NCBI GenBank assembly: GCA_045594025.1
Contig: JAZNXS010000039.1
Location: forward strand, 1-11,935
Length of the DNA stretch: 11,935 nt
Direction: 5' to 3'
DNA from: Scatosoma sp045594025
GTDB lineage: Bacteria; Bacillota; Clostridia; Christensenellales; Borkfalkiaceae
Shown here: positions 6,345-11,935 of the stretch, one piece after another
How positions within the stretch are numbered: the stretch's first letter is position 1
Layout: each line of letters opens with the position of its first letter
Notes under the pieces: generated by a model
The model's input: the letters and a program-made list of their open reading frames with translations, nothing else
What the model was told of the DNA's origin: nothing
Database searches by the model: none
Made by a program: the position numbers and the translations under genes

Positions 6345-6850
6345 TGAAAAAAATCATGTTATTCGGCAGAGTCGGCGCAGGGAAAACCACTTTGACGCAG
6401 GCGCTCCGAGGCGAAGAAATTAAATATTATAAAACGCAGTACGTCAACTACCTCGATACGGTGATTGATACGCCTGGGGAATATACCGAACGGCGCGAGA
6501 CCAGCGGCGCTTTGGCGCTCTATGCGTACGAAGCGGACGTCGTAGGCTTAGTGCTTTCTGCAAACGAGCCGTATTCCATTTTCTCCCCCTGTTTGACGAG
6601 TATGGTAAACCGTGAAGCAATAGGGATTATTACGGGCATCGACAAACCTGACGCCAACGTAGAACGGGTGACAAGATGGTTAAAGCTTGCGGGTTGTAAG
6701 AAAATTTTCCCCGTTTCTTCTATTACGGGCGAGGGCGTGAAAGAGCTTGCCGCTTACTTAGAGGACGACGAGGAAAGGGCAAGGCGTTTAAAACGAGAAA
6801 AAGCGGCGCAAAAGCGCGCGGAAAAGAAAAAAGAGGCGAAACATGAGTAA
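6344..6850 (+). CDS. pduV: PduV/EutP-like P-loop NTPase with charged C-terminal tail
   Basis: A 168-residue small Ras-like P-loop protein. The Walker A motif GRVGAGKTT is at residues 8-16, a G3-type DTPGEY segment is near residues 43-48, and TGIDKPDA near residues 98-105 takes the place of the NKxD guanine-specificity motif. In Salmonella, PduV associates with the microcompartment surface and is linked to its movement; EutP is its ethanolamine counterpart. The last 28 or so residues are a Lys/Arg/Glu-rich, probably helical tail that makes this protein longer than typical PduV (about 150). Start and stop both overlap neighbouring genes: one base with pduU, eight bases (ATGAGTAA) with the ParA gene. 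This points to co-translation and a shared job, probably positioning. Confidence 0.85.
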   Translation: MKKIMLFGRVGAGKTTLTQALRGEEIKYYKTQYVNYLDTVIDTPGEYTERRETSGALALYAYEADVVGLVLSANEPYSIFSPCLTSMVNREAIGIITGIDKPDANVERVTRWLKLAGCKKIFPVSSITGEGVKELAAYLEDDEERARRLKREKAAQKRAEKKKEAKHE

Positions 6851-7634
6851 GACGAAAGTAATCGCATTTGCGAACAACAAGGGTGGCAGCGGTAAAACGA
6901 CGACGTGTTCTAACGTCGGTTGCGCGATGGCAATGCTCGGCAAGAAGGTGTTGATGATCGACGGCGATATGCAACTCAACCTCACCATCTCCTTCTTCGA
7001 CGAAGAAAAAGCGTACGAGTATGCAAAGGGTGAAAAGAATATTTACCGCGCAATCAAAGAAGAAAAAGACCTTAGCGACTACGTGGTGGAAACGAGCGTC
7101 AAAGGATTGGATATTATTCCTTCTACTTCTTTGATGAGTTCGATTGAATTTGACCTTTTTGCGAAATGGCAAAGAGAGAGCGTATTAAAAAAGTGTTTGG
7201 AACGTGTACGCGCGAAAGGATATTACGATTATATCCTCATCGATTCGCCTCCCACGCTTGGCGGCTGGGTAATGAACGTAATGTGCGCTTCCGATTACGT
7301 GGTTATTCCCGTAGAAGCAAGCCCTTGGGGGTTGTTCGGCCTTGCCAACATGTTCGAATTCTGTAACCAAGCGAAGACGATCGCTCCTAAGCTGGAGGTG
7401 CTCGGTATCGCTGTAACGAAAGCGGACGAAAGAAAGAAATATTTCAAACAGACAATGGAAACCTTACAGGAAATGGAAGGGGCAAGGTTGTTTGAAAATT
7501 ATATTCGCGTCGATAGCGCTGTGGAATGGGCGCAGGATAACAGTCAGCCGGTTGTGACCTTTAAAAAGAACAGCCGCAGCGCGAAAGAATATATGGAATT
7601 GACAAAGGAGATTATGAAGTATGCCGATCGGTAA
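6843..7634 (+). CDS. ParA/MinD-family ATPase, candidate microcompartment-positioning ATPase (McdA-like)
   Basis: A 263-residue deviant-Walker ATPase. It has the deviant Walker A NKGGSGKTT with signature K13 and K18, a Walker A' segment MIDGD (D40), and Walker B ILIDSPP (D134). There is no N-terminal helix-turn-helix, so it is a small Soj/ParA- or McdA-like protein. A basic segment near residues 241-248 (KKNSRSAK) lies where Soj-type proteins bind DNA non-specifically. Such ATPases bind the nucleoid as ATP dimers and carry cargo through a partner that stimulates ATP hydrolysis. Here the gene overlaps the pduV-like gene by 8 bases and the next small gene by 14 bases. No parS-like site or ParB-domain protein is seen, so chromosome or plasmid partitioning is unlikely. 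I infer that it positions the microcompartment, as McdA does for carboxysomes. Confidence 0.85.
   Translation: MSKTKVIAFANNKGGSGKTTTCSNVGCAMAMLGKKVLMIDGDMQLNLTISFFDEEKAYEYAKGEKNIYRAIKEEKDLSDYVVETSVKGLDIIPSTSLMSSIEFDLFAKWQRESVLKKCLERVRAKGYYDYILIDSPPTLGGWVMNVMCASDYVVIPVEASPWGLFGLANMFEFCNQAKTIAPKLEVLGIAVTKADERKKYFKQTMETLQEMEGARLFENYIRVDSAVEWAQDNSQPVVTFKKNSRSAKEYMELTKEIMKYADR
7604..7610 (+). promoter_or_regulatory. Ribosome binding site inside the ParA gene for the small partner gene
   Basis: AAAGGAG sits inside the end of the ParA coding sequence, ten bases before the ATG at 7621. It supports that start, rather than the later ATG at 7697, and therefore the 14-base overlap with the ParA gene. 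Confidence 0.6.
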
Positions 7635-7923
7635 AAATGCAATCAAAAGAGTAGAAAACAACGGGTATTCGAACGTAAAGACGGAAGCGCCCGATATGGA
7701 GAACAGTCACGTGATCGCAAATCCTGATAAACAAGTGGTAGAAACGCTGATCGCGCCTGTAGAAAAGGCTGCGGAAAAGAAAACGGCGGCAAAGAAAGCG
7801 CCTGCTAAGAAGCCTGCAACGAAGAAAGCTGTTGCAAAGCCTGCTGCAAAATCTGCGCAGAGCGAAAAGGACGGATTTATTCGCGTTAGCTTCGGCGAAG
7901 ATATGCCCTATTATCTTCTCTAA
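7621..7923 (+). CDS. Small Lys/Ala-rich protein, candidate ParA partner (McdB-like adaptor)
   Basis: I do not recognise a named family. The 100-residue protein has three parts. First is a short basic N-terminus (GKNAIKR, residues 4-10), similar in character to the N-terminal peptides by which ParB- and McdB-type partners stimulate ParA ATPases. Second is a low-complexity Lys/Ala/Pro tract at about residues 49-78 with KK pairs spaced every five residues (53-54, 58-59, 63-64, 68-69). Last is a non-repetitive tail, DGFIRVSFGEDMPYYLL (84-100), with several hydrophobic and aromatic residues. The middle resembles histone-H1-like tails, so DNA or RNA binding is an alternative. Overlap with the ParA gene and position at the end of a shell-gene cluster suggest it links the ATPase to the compartment. 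The function is inferred from context only. Confidence 0.6.
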   Translation: MPIGKNAIKRVENNGYSNVKTEAPDMENSHVIANPDKQVVETLIAPVEKAAEKKTAAKKAPAKKPATKKAVAKPAAKSAQSEKDGFIRVSFGEDMPYYLL

Positions 7924-7969
7924 GTAGAAGAAGCGCTTACGGCGTAGAGGGTTCGTGAAAAAGAAGAAA

Positions 7970-8027
7970 AACGGAAAGACAGAGGTCGGGGCATAACGCT
8001 CACGACAATGTTTTTCCGTTATTTTTT
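7970..8027 (+). terminator. Terminator-like hairpin between the BMC cluster and the GH106 gene
   Basis: AACGGAAAGACA (7970-7981) pairs with TGTTTTTCCGTT (8009-8020), 12 pairs with one G-U. An inner stem GTCG/CGAC (7985-7988/8003-8006) is enclosed, and a T-rich run ATTTTTT follows at 8021-8027. This fits an intrinsic terminator for the microcompartment operon. Only 17 bases lie between the T-run and the next ATG, so a promoter for the next gene cannot fit after it. Partial readthrough or conditional attenuation is therefore possible. Confidence 0.65.
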
Positions 8028-8029
8028 AT

Positions 8030-8034
8030 AGGAG
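8030..8034 (+). promoter_or_regulatory. Ribosome binding site of the GH106-like gene
   Basis: AGGAG, ten bases before the ATG at 8045, supports that start. It begins three bases after the T-run of the upstream hairpin. Confidence 0.6.
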
Positions 8035-8044
8035 AAAGAGAAAA

Positions 8045-10858
8045 ATGAAACAGGTTGAAAAAATCTATAAATGTATTCCGTTTTGGTCCTGGAACGACGA
8101 ACTGGACGAACAAGGCTTGGTAGAACAAGTCGAATGGATGAACGAAAACGGCGTCGGCGGCTTTTTCATGCACGCCAGAGGCGGTTTAAAGACGGAGTAT
8201 CTTGGAGAAAAGTGGTTTAACTGTATCAAAGCCTGCAGTGAAAAAGCAGAAGAGCTTGGTATGGAAGCGTACGCATACGACGAAAACGGTTGGCCCAGTG
8301 GGTTTGTAGGCGGTAAGCTGTTGGAAGACATCGAAAACCACGATATGCAAGTTAGTTACAAAATCGGGGAATATGACAAAAAAGCGTTGGTTTCTTACGA
8401 TATGTCGGGGGCAGGGTTGAAACGAGTGACTTCTGCTTGCGAAAATTGCCTTAACGTGTATGCAACTTACGCAACGTCTACGGCGGATATTTTAAATCCT
8501 GAGGTCGTGGATAAATTCCTCACATTGACGCATGAGGAATACAAAAAACGGGATACCTACAACTTGAAAGGGTTCTTCACGGACGAGCCGCAGTATTACC
8601 GTTGGGGTACGTCGTATACGAGAGTATTGCCTAAGTATTTCCAGGATACGTACGGCGAGGATATTTTGGACGGGCTGGGGCTTTTGTTCGTGGAGAAAGA
8701 GGGCTACCGCGCGTTCCGTTATAAGTATTGGAAGGCGATGCAGGAGCTAATGCTTAATAACTTTGCTAAAAAAGTATACGATTGGTGCGAGGATAATCAT
8801 TATAAACTGACGGGACATTACGTAGAGGAAACTTCGCTTAGAGGGCAGATGTATTGTTGCGGCGGCGCTATGCCTTTCTATGAATACGAGCATATCCCCG
8901 GAATCGATTATCTTGGGGTAAATATTAACAATGCCGTTGCGCCCAAGCAGGTATCCAGCGTTTCCGCGCAGCTTGGGAAGAAGCAGGTTATCACCGAGAC
9001 GTACGGTTGTTGCGGTTGGGACGTTACGCCCTTGCAACTGAAAAAGATTGCGGAATGCCAGTATGTGGGCGGCGTTAATTTGATGTGTCAGCACCTATTG
9101 CCTTTTACCGAACATGGGCAAAGAAAACGCGATTATCCCGCGCACTATTCCAACGTCAACCCTTGGGTGAAAAAGAATTTCAAGGAATTCAACGATTATT
9201 TCTCCTTACTTGGCAAAATTCTTGCAGAGAGTGAAGAGCTTGTCAACGTTGGTGTGCTGCATCCGATTCGCAGTATGTATTTTGATTATAAACGTTTCCC
9301 TGAAGAAGGAGTACATACGGAAGGATCGAGGATCATTGAAGAGAATTTTCAAGCGCTGACGGAAGAGTTGACGGAAAAGCAAATCTCGTTCCACTACTTA
9401 GATGAAACGATTTTGGCAAAGTACGGCAAGGTGGAAGGGAAACAGCTTATCGTTGGTAAATGCGCGTACGATTTTCTCGTATTGCCGAAGATTTATACGA
9501 TGGACAAAACCACTGAAAAACTCCTGCGTGAATTTGTAAACGTGGGGGGCATGGTCTTGTTGATGGACGAAAAACCCACCTATTTGGAGGGCGAACCTTA
9601 CAATTACGATTATTTAGAGAGCAACGTAACGTGGGAAGATATTCTTTCCGCACAACCCTATCGCTGTGCAGAAACCAAAGAATTCCGCACGGCAATCCGC
9701 AAGGATAAGGGCGGCAACGTATTCATTTATGCCGTTAACCTTGGTAAGCCCTGCACGGTAAACTTCCGCTTGGCAAACGGCAGTGCGTTTAAAGCGTATG
9801 ATCTTTTCAAGGATACGTATACGACCATCGGCACGGACGTATATTTTGAAGACGGACAATCGCATTTGTTGTATATCTGCAACGAACAGCCCACGAATAT
9901 TCAGCAGCGCAAGACCTTGACGCTTGGGGAGAACTACACCGTTTGCGCGCCCGTGGATAACTATTTAACGCTCGATTTCGTACGTTACTCGACGGATGGA
10001 GAAAACTATTCCGAACCGATTCACCACATGGGTGTATTCAACGAAATGTTGGAAAGAAGATACGCAGGCAAGCTGTACTTGAAATACGAATTCACGGTGG
10101 AGGATATTCCTTCCGAATGCGTACTGCTCGCTGAAGATACCAACACGGTATGGGTAAAGGTGAACGGCGCGGCGGTGGAATGTTGCGGTTCGTCCGACGT
10201 GGAAAAAGCGCTGCGTAAATATGATATTGCAAAGCTTTTGAAGACGGGCGTCAACGAAGTCGTTATCCAAATCGATTATTTCCAAAGCGAGCAGGTATAT
10301 TACGCATTGTTTGGCGAGAACGTAACCGAATCGTTAAAGAACTGCCTTGCTTACGATACCGATATTGAAGCGGTATATATCAAGGGTAAGTTTGGTGTAT
10401 ACGGCGACTTTAAACAAGGCAATTTGGAAAAAGTACTCCTTGGGGAAAACTTCCGCATCGGCAAACAAAAAACGGAGATTTCCCGTTTGATTGAAGAGGG
10501 GTATCCCTTCTTCTCTGGGGATATTACCTTGAAGCAAACGGTCAACGTTACCGATACTGATATGGATTTGTTTATTGACGAGGCGTTCCATCTTATCGAC
10601 GTCAAGGTAAACGGCAAGGAAGCAGGCAGAATGATGTTTAATAAAAAGCTGGACGTTTCCAAGCTGTTGCAGGTAGGCGAAAACGAGATAGAAATTACGT
10701 TGACGATCGGGAATAGAAACCTGCTTGGACCTTTCCATGCAATAGAGGAAGAACCTTTCTCCGTCGGCCCGTATACGTTTGAACGTTTCGGGACTTGGAA
10801 AAACGGCAAGAGTAGCATTCTGCGTGAAAGCTACGCATTTGTCAAGGCTATGTTATAA
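8045..10858 (+). CDS. GH106-like alpha-L-rhamnosidase (cytoplasmic)
   Basis: A 937-residue protein resembling the GH106 alpha-L-rhamnosidase family. The N-terminal TIM-barrel part shows IPFWSWNDELD (12-22), GVGGFFMHARGG (36-47) and YDENGWPSG (78-86), which I associate with this family. Acidic residues suited to catalysis or metal binding are E181 in FFTDEP and E318 in ITETYG; their roles are not proven here. The C-terminal third is beta-rich with galactose-binding-like segments (about residues 675-760 and 830-890). There is no signal peptide and many cysteines, so it should act inside the cell on imported rhamnosides or oligosaccharides. Released L-rhamnose is a standard source of 1,2-propanediol through lactaldehyde, which connects it to the upstream dehydratase compartment. 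A strong terminator follows. Substrate specificity within this broad family cannot be read from sequence. Confidence 0.75.
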   Translation: MKQVEKIYKCIPFWSWNDELDEQGLVEQVEWMNENGVGGFFMHARGGLKTEYLGEKWFNCIKACSEKAEELGMEAYAYDENGWPSGFVGGKLLEDIENHDMQVSYKIGEYDKKALVSYDMSGAGLKRVTSACENCLNVYATYATSTADILNPEVVDKFLTLTHEEYKKRDTYNLKGFFTDEPQYYRWGTSYTRVLPKYFQDTYGEDILDGLGLLFVEKEGYRAFRYKYWKAMQELMLNNFAKKVYDWCEDNHYKLTGHYVEETSLRGQMYCCGGAMPFYEYEHIPGIDYLGVNINNAVAPKQVSSVSAQLGKKQVITETYGCCGWDVTPLQLKKIAECQYVGGVNLMCQHLLPFTEHGQRKRDYPAHYSNVNPWVKKNFKEFNDYFSLLGKILAESEELVNVGVLHPIRSMYFDYKRFPEEGVHTEGSRIIEENFQALTEELTEKQISFHYLDETILAKYGKVEGKQLIVGKCAYDFLVLPKIYTMDKTTEKLLREFVNVGGMVLLMDEKPTYLEGEPYNYDYLESNVTWEDILSAQPYRCAETKEFRTAIRKDKGGNVFIYAVNLGKPCTVNFRLANGSAFKAYDLFKDTYTTIGTDVYFEDGQSHLLYICNEQPTNIQQRKTLTLGENYTVCAPVDNYLTLDFVRYSTDGENYSEPIHHMGVFNEMLERRYAGKLYLKYEFTVEDIPSECVLLAEDTNTVWVKVNGAAVECCGSSDVEKALRKYDIAKLLKTGVNEVVIQIDYFQSEQVYYALFGENVTESLKNCLAYDTDIEAVYIKGKFGVYGDFKQGNLEKVLLGENFRIGKQKTEISRLIEEGYPFFSGDITLKQTVNVTDTDMDLFIDEAFHLIDVKVNGKEAGRMMFNKKLDVSKLLQVGENEIEITLTIGNRNLLGPFHAIEEEPFSVGPYTFERFGTWKNGKSSILRESYAFVKAML

Positions 10859-10868
10859 ACGCTCAAAG

Positions 10869-10898
10869 GAGCCTCGTTTATGAAAACGAGGCTCTTTT
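10869..10898 (+). terminator. Intrinsic terminator of the GH106 gene
   Basis: An 11-bp perfect stem, left arm 10869-10879 (GAGCCTCGTTT) and right arm 10884-10894, with tetraloop ATGA, is followed by TTTT and then ATT. It begins 10 bases after the stop codon. This is the clearest Rho-independent terminator in the window. Confidence 0.9.
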
Positions 10899-10913
10899 AT
10901 TGTATAAAGAATA

Positions 10914-10932
10914 CCCCGCGTTAGACGCGGGG
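10914..10932 (+). repeat. Left-end hairpin of the IS200-type element
   Basis: CCCCGCG (10914-10920), loop TTAGA, CGCGGGG (10926-10932). In this family TnpA binds such subterminal hairpins as single-stranded DNA and cleaves nearby. Confidence 0.8.
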
Positions 10933-10958
10933 TTCAGAAAATGTTAAACATATAATTC

Positions 10959-10987
10959 TTGAAAATAGAAACTCCTTTCGGTATAAT
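10959..10987 (+). promoter_or_regulatory. Sigma-70-type promoter of tnpA
   Basis: TTGAAA (10959-10964), a 17-base spacer, and TATAAT (10982-10987). This is the best promoter match in the window, with start expected near 10994. It lies inside the insertion sequence and points toward tnpA. Confidence 0.65.
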
Positions 10988-11027
10988 AAATTGAGGTCTG
11001 CAAACCCAAAATAAAAACCAAAAGGAG
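10972..11027 (+). promoter_or_regulatory. Anti-Shine-Dalgarno pairing upstream of tnpA
   Basis: CTCCTTTCGGT (10972-10982) can pair with ACCAAAAGGAG (11017-11027) in 10 of 11 positions, burying the tnpA ribosome binding site. The left arm lies in the spacer of the tnpA promoter, upstream of the expected transcript start. The hairpin would therefore form only in readthrough transcripts from outside. Sequestering the RBS this way matches the known protection of IS200 from impinging transcription. Confidence 0.55.
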
Positions 11028-11037
11028 GACATTCAAA

Positions 11038-11490
11038 ATGAATGACATACATAGTTTAGCACATTCGAAGTGGAATTGCAAGTATCATATCGTTTTTGCA
11101 CCCAAATATCGTAGAAAAACAATGTTTGGGGCAAAAGGAAGAGAAATAGGAGCAATTCTACGAGAATTGTGCAAATGGAAAGGCGTAAATATCATAGAAG
11201 CGGAAATATGTCCAGACCACGTACATATGTTGGTTGAGATTCCCCCGAAGATGAGCGTATCGGCGTTTGTGGGGTATCTCAAGGGAAAGAGTAGCTTAAT
11301 GATATATGAGCAGTGGGGGAATCTCAAATTCAAGTATCGGAATAGAGAATTTTGGTGTAAAGGATACTATGTCGATACAGTAGGAAAAAATACTCAAAAG
11401 ATAAAAGAGTATATAGAAAATCAGTTAAAAGAAGATAAGCTCGGGGAACAGCTACGGATAGATTATCCAGATAGCCCGTTCAAGGAGTAA
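11038..11490 (+). CDS. tnpA: IS200-type Y1 HUH transposase
   Basis: A 150-residue TnpA of the IS200/IS605 family, a single-strand DNA transposase that acts as a dimer. The metal-binding HUH motif is H61-V-H63 within CPDHVHMLVEIPP. The nucleophilic tyrosine is Y125 with Q129 (YIENQ), in the helix after GYYVDTVGKN. Length matches the family (about 140-155). A strong SD (AAGGAGG) lies upstream and can be masked by an upstream inverted repeat. All catalytic residues are intact, so the element may be active. It is unrelated to the microcompartment genes. Confidence 0.95.
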   Translation: MNDIHSLAHSKWNCKYHIVFAPKYRRKTMFGAKGREIGAILRELCKWKGVNIIEAEICPDHVHMLVEIPPKMSVSAFVGYLKGKSSLMIYEQWGNLKFKYRNREFWCKGYYVDTVGKNTQKIKEYIENQLKEDKLGEQLRIDYPDSPFKE

Positions 11491-11512
11491 TATGCAAATG
11501 GCAGACCTCGAT

Positions 11513-11583
11513 ACCCTTGTAGAGGGTGGCTGGTAGCATAGGGCTTTGCCCGCATATGAAATACCCCGCGTTTTCACGCGGGG
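11513..11583 (+). repeat. Right-end region and hairpin of the IS200-type element
   Basis: Contains small hairpins ACCCT/AGGGT (11513-11517/11523-11527) and GGGC-TTT-GCCC (near 11541-11551), then the end palindrome CCCCGCG (11564-11570), loop TTTTCA, CGCGGGG (11577-11583), which an inner T-A pair can extend. The last copies the left-end stem. Overlapping plus-strand reading frames here are not supported as genes. Confidence 0.75.
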
Positions 11584-11661
11584 ATATTTATTGTTCAATT
11601 TATTTTCGGAAAGTAATTTTTTGCATCTCGACGCATACCTGCCCCCTAGCTTTTACTGTTT

Positions 11662-11935
11662 TTATTCAAATTGGTTGGCTAAAATGTCGGCTGTTAAACG
11701 CGCTAAGTTCATATCGCTGCCATCCATTTTTGCACCGTCTTCCTTGGAAAGTACGGCAACCGCCCCAAGACAGTCTCCGCCCGATACAATAGGAACGATG
11801 ACCTGTGCGGTGATTCCTTCCTCGTGATTGTTGGTAATGGGTACGATGTCGCCGCCTTCCGCTGCGTTGGCAATATAACTGCGTCGTTCGCGCAAAATTT
11901 TCTCCATATCTTCGGAAAGCCCTTTTCCGTCCAAA
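11662..11935 (-). CDS. Partial SpoVT-like protein, C-terminal GAF-type domain (5' end beyond the window)
   Basis: About 90 C-terminal residues of a minus-strand gene whose start lies past the right edge. The segment IVPIVSGGDCLGAVAVLSKEDG followed by a helix ending ARLTADILANQFE resembles the C-terminal GAF domain of SpoVT, the AbrB-family regulator of late sporulation gene expression. In SpoVT this domain follows an N-terminal AbrB DNA-binding domain, which is not visible here. Its presence suggests a spore-lineage Bacillota genome. It is convergent with the GH106 gene and separated from it by the insertion sequence. Other GAF-domain regulators remain possible. Confidence 0.65.
   Translation of the reverse strand, partial: LDGKGLSEDMEKILRERRSYIANAAEGGDIVPITNNHEEGITAQVIVPIVSGGDCLGAVAVLSKEDGAKMDGSDMNLARLTADILANQFE

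Larger units (their letters stand above)
10904..11590 (+). mobile_element. IS200-type insertion sequence (IS200/IS605 family, tnpA only)
   Basis: A single Y1 transposase gene is flanked by subterminal imperfect palindromes with the same stem CCCCGCG/CGCGGGG. The left one is at 10914-10932 with loop TTAGA, the right one at 11564-11583 with loop TTTTCA. No tnpB or accessory gene is present. The family uses hairpin ends rather than inverted terminal repeats and makes no target duplication, so exact borders are uncertain. An 8-mer TTTATTGT lies just outside the left hairpin (10896-10903) and just right of the right hairpin (11587-11594). The element sits between the GH106 terminator and the minus-strand GAF gene and breaks no gene that I can see. 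Confidence 0.85.

Noticed and set aside
6843..7634. ParA gene as part of a plasmid or chromosome partition system
   Set aside because: No ParB-domain gene or parS-like repeats nearby, and the gene overlaps BMC genes on both sides.
11590..11661. Possible terminator for the minus-strand GAF gene
   Set aside because: The GCATCTCGACGC hairpin has A-rich, not T-rich, sequence following it on the minus strand.
11526..11827. Two overlapping plus-strand frames right of tnpA
   Set aside because: They run through the IS right end and opposite the SpoVT-like coding sequence, with no RBS or family motif.

Overview
This window appears to be the distal part of a glycyl-radical-enzyme bacterial microcompartment (BMC) locus from an anaerobic, probably spore-lineage Bacillota (Clostridia-type) genome. 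The lineage is inferred from three things: a B12-independent, oxygen-sensitive diol dehydratase, a partial SpoVT-like GAF protein at the right edge, and intergenic spacers packed with short hairpin repeats. I cannot name a species.

Layout. Positions 1-292 hold two tandem copies of a roughly 119-nt hairpin element and a small hairpin just before the first gene. Positions 293-2160 encode a PduS-like flavin/Fe-S electron-transfer protein and a PduT-like tandem-BMC shell protein that carries the cluster-ligand Cys38. Positions 2161-2405 are a spacer built from small hairpins joined by AATTCAC. Positions 2406-4937 encode the glycyl radical enzyme; its catalytic residues fit a 1,2-propanediol/glycerol dehydratase. 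Positions 4938-5164 hold a third, diverged copy of the 119-nt element. Positions 5165-7923 form a compact cluster: a radical-SAM activase without the extra ferredoxin domain, a PduU-like shell protein, a PduV-like P-loop protein, a ParA-family ATPase, and a 100-residue Lys/Ala-rich protein. Several of these genes overlap at stop/start junctions. A terminator-like hairpin follows. Positions 8045-10858 encode a large cytoplasmic GH106-like alpha-L-rhamnosidase, followed by a strong intrinsic terminator. Positions about 10904-11590 are a complete-looking IS200-type insertion sequence. The right edge carries the minus-strand partial SpoVT-like GAF gene.

How it may work together (inference). The rhamnosidase would release rhamnose, whose catabolism gives lactaldehyde and then 1,2-propanediol. 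The activated glycyl radical enzyme would dehydrate the diol to propionaldehyde inside a shell that includes the PduT- and PduU-like proteins. PduS/PduT would pass electrons across the shell. The aldehyde dehydrogenase, phosphotransacylase, alcohol dehydrogenase, BMC-H hexamers and BMC-P pentamers expected for a working compartment are not in this window.

The most interesting feature is the ParA ATPase plus small basic partner embedded in and translationally coupled to the shell genes. This is the architecture of the McdAB carboxysome-positioning systems and suggests a dedicated positioning or segregation module for a catabolic glycyl-radical microcompartment.
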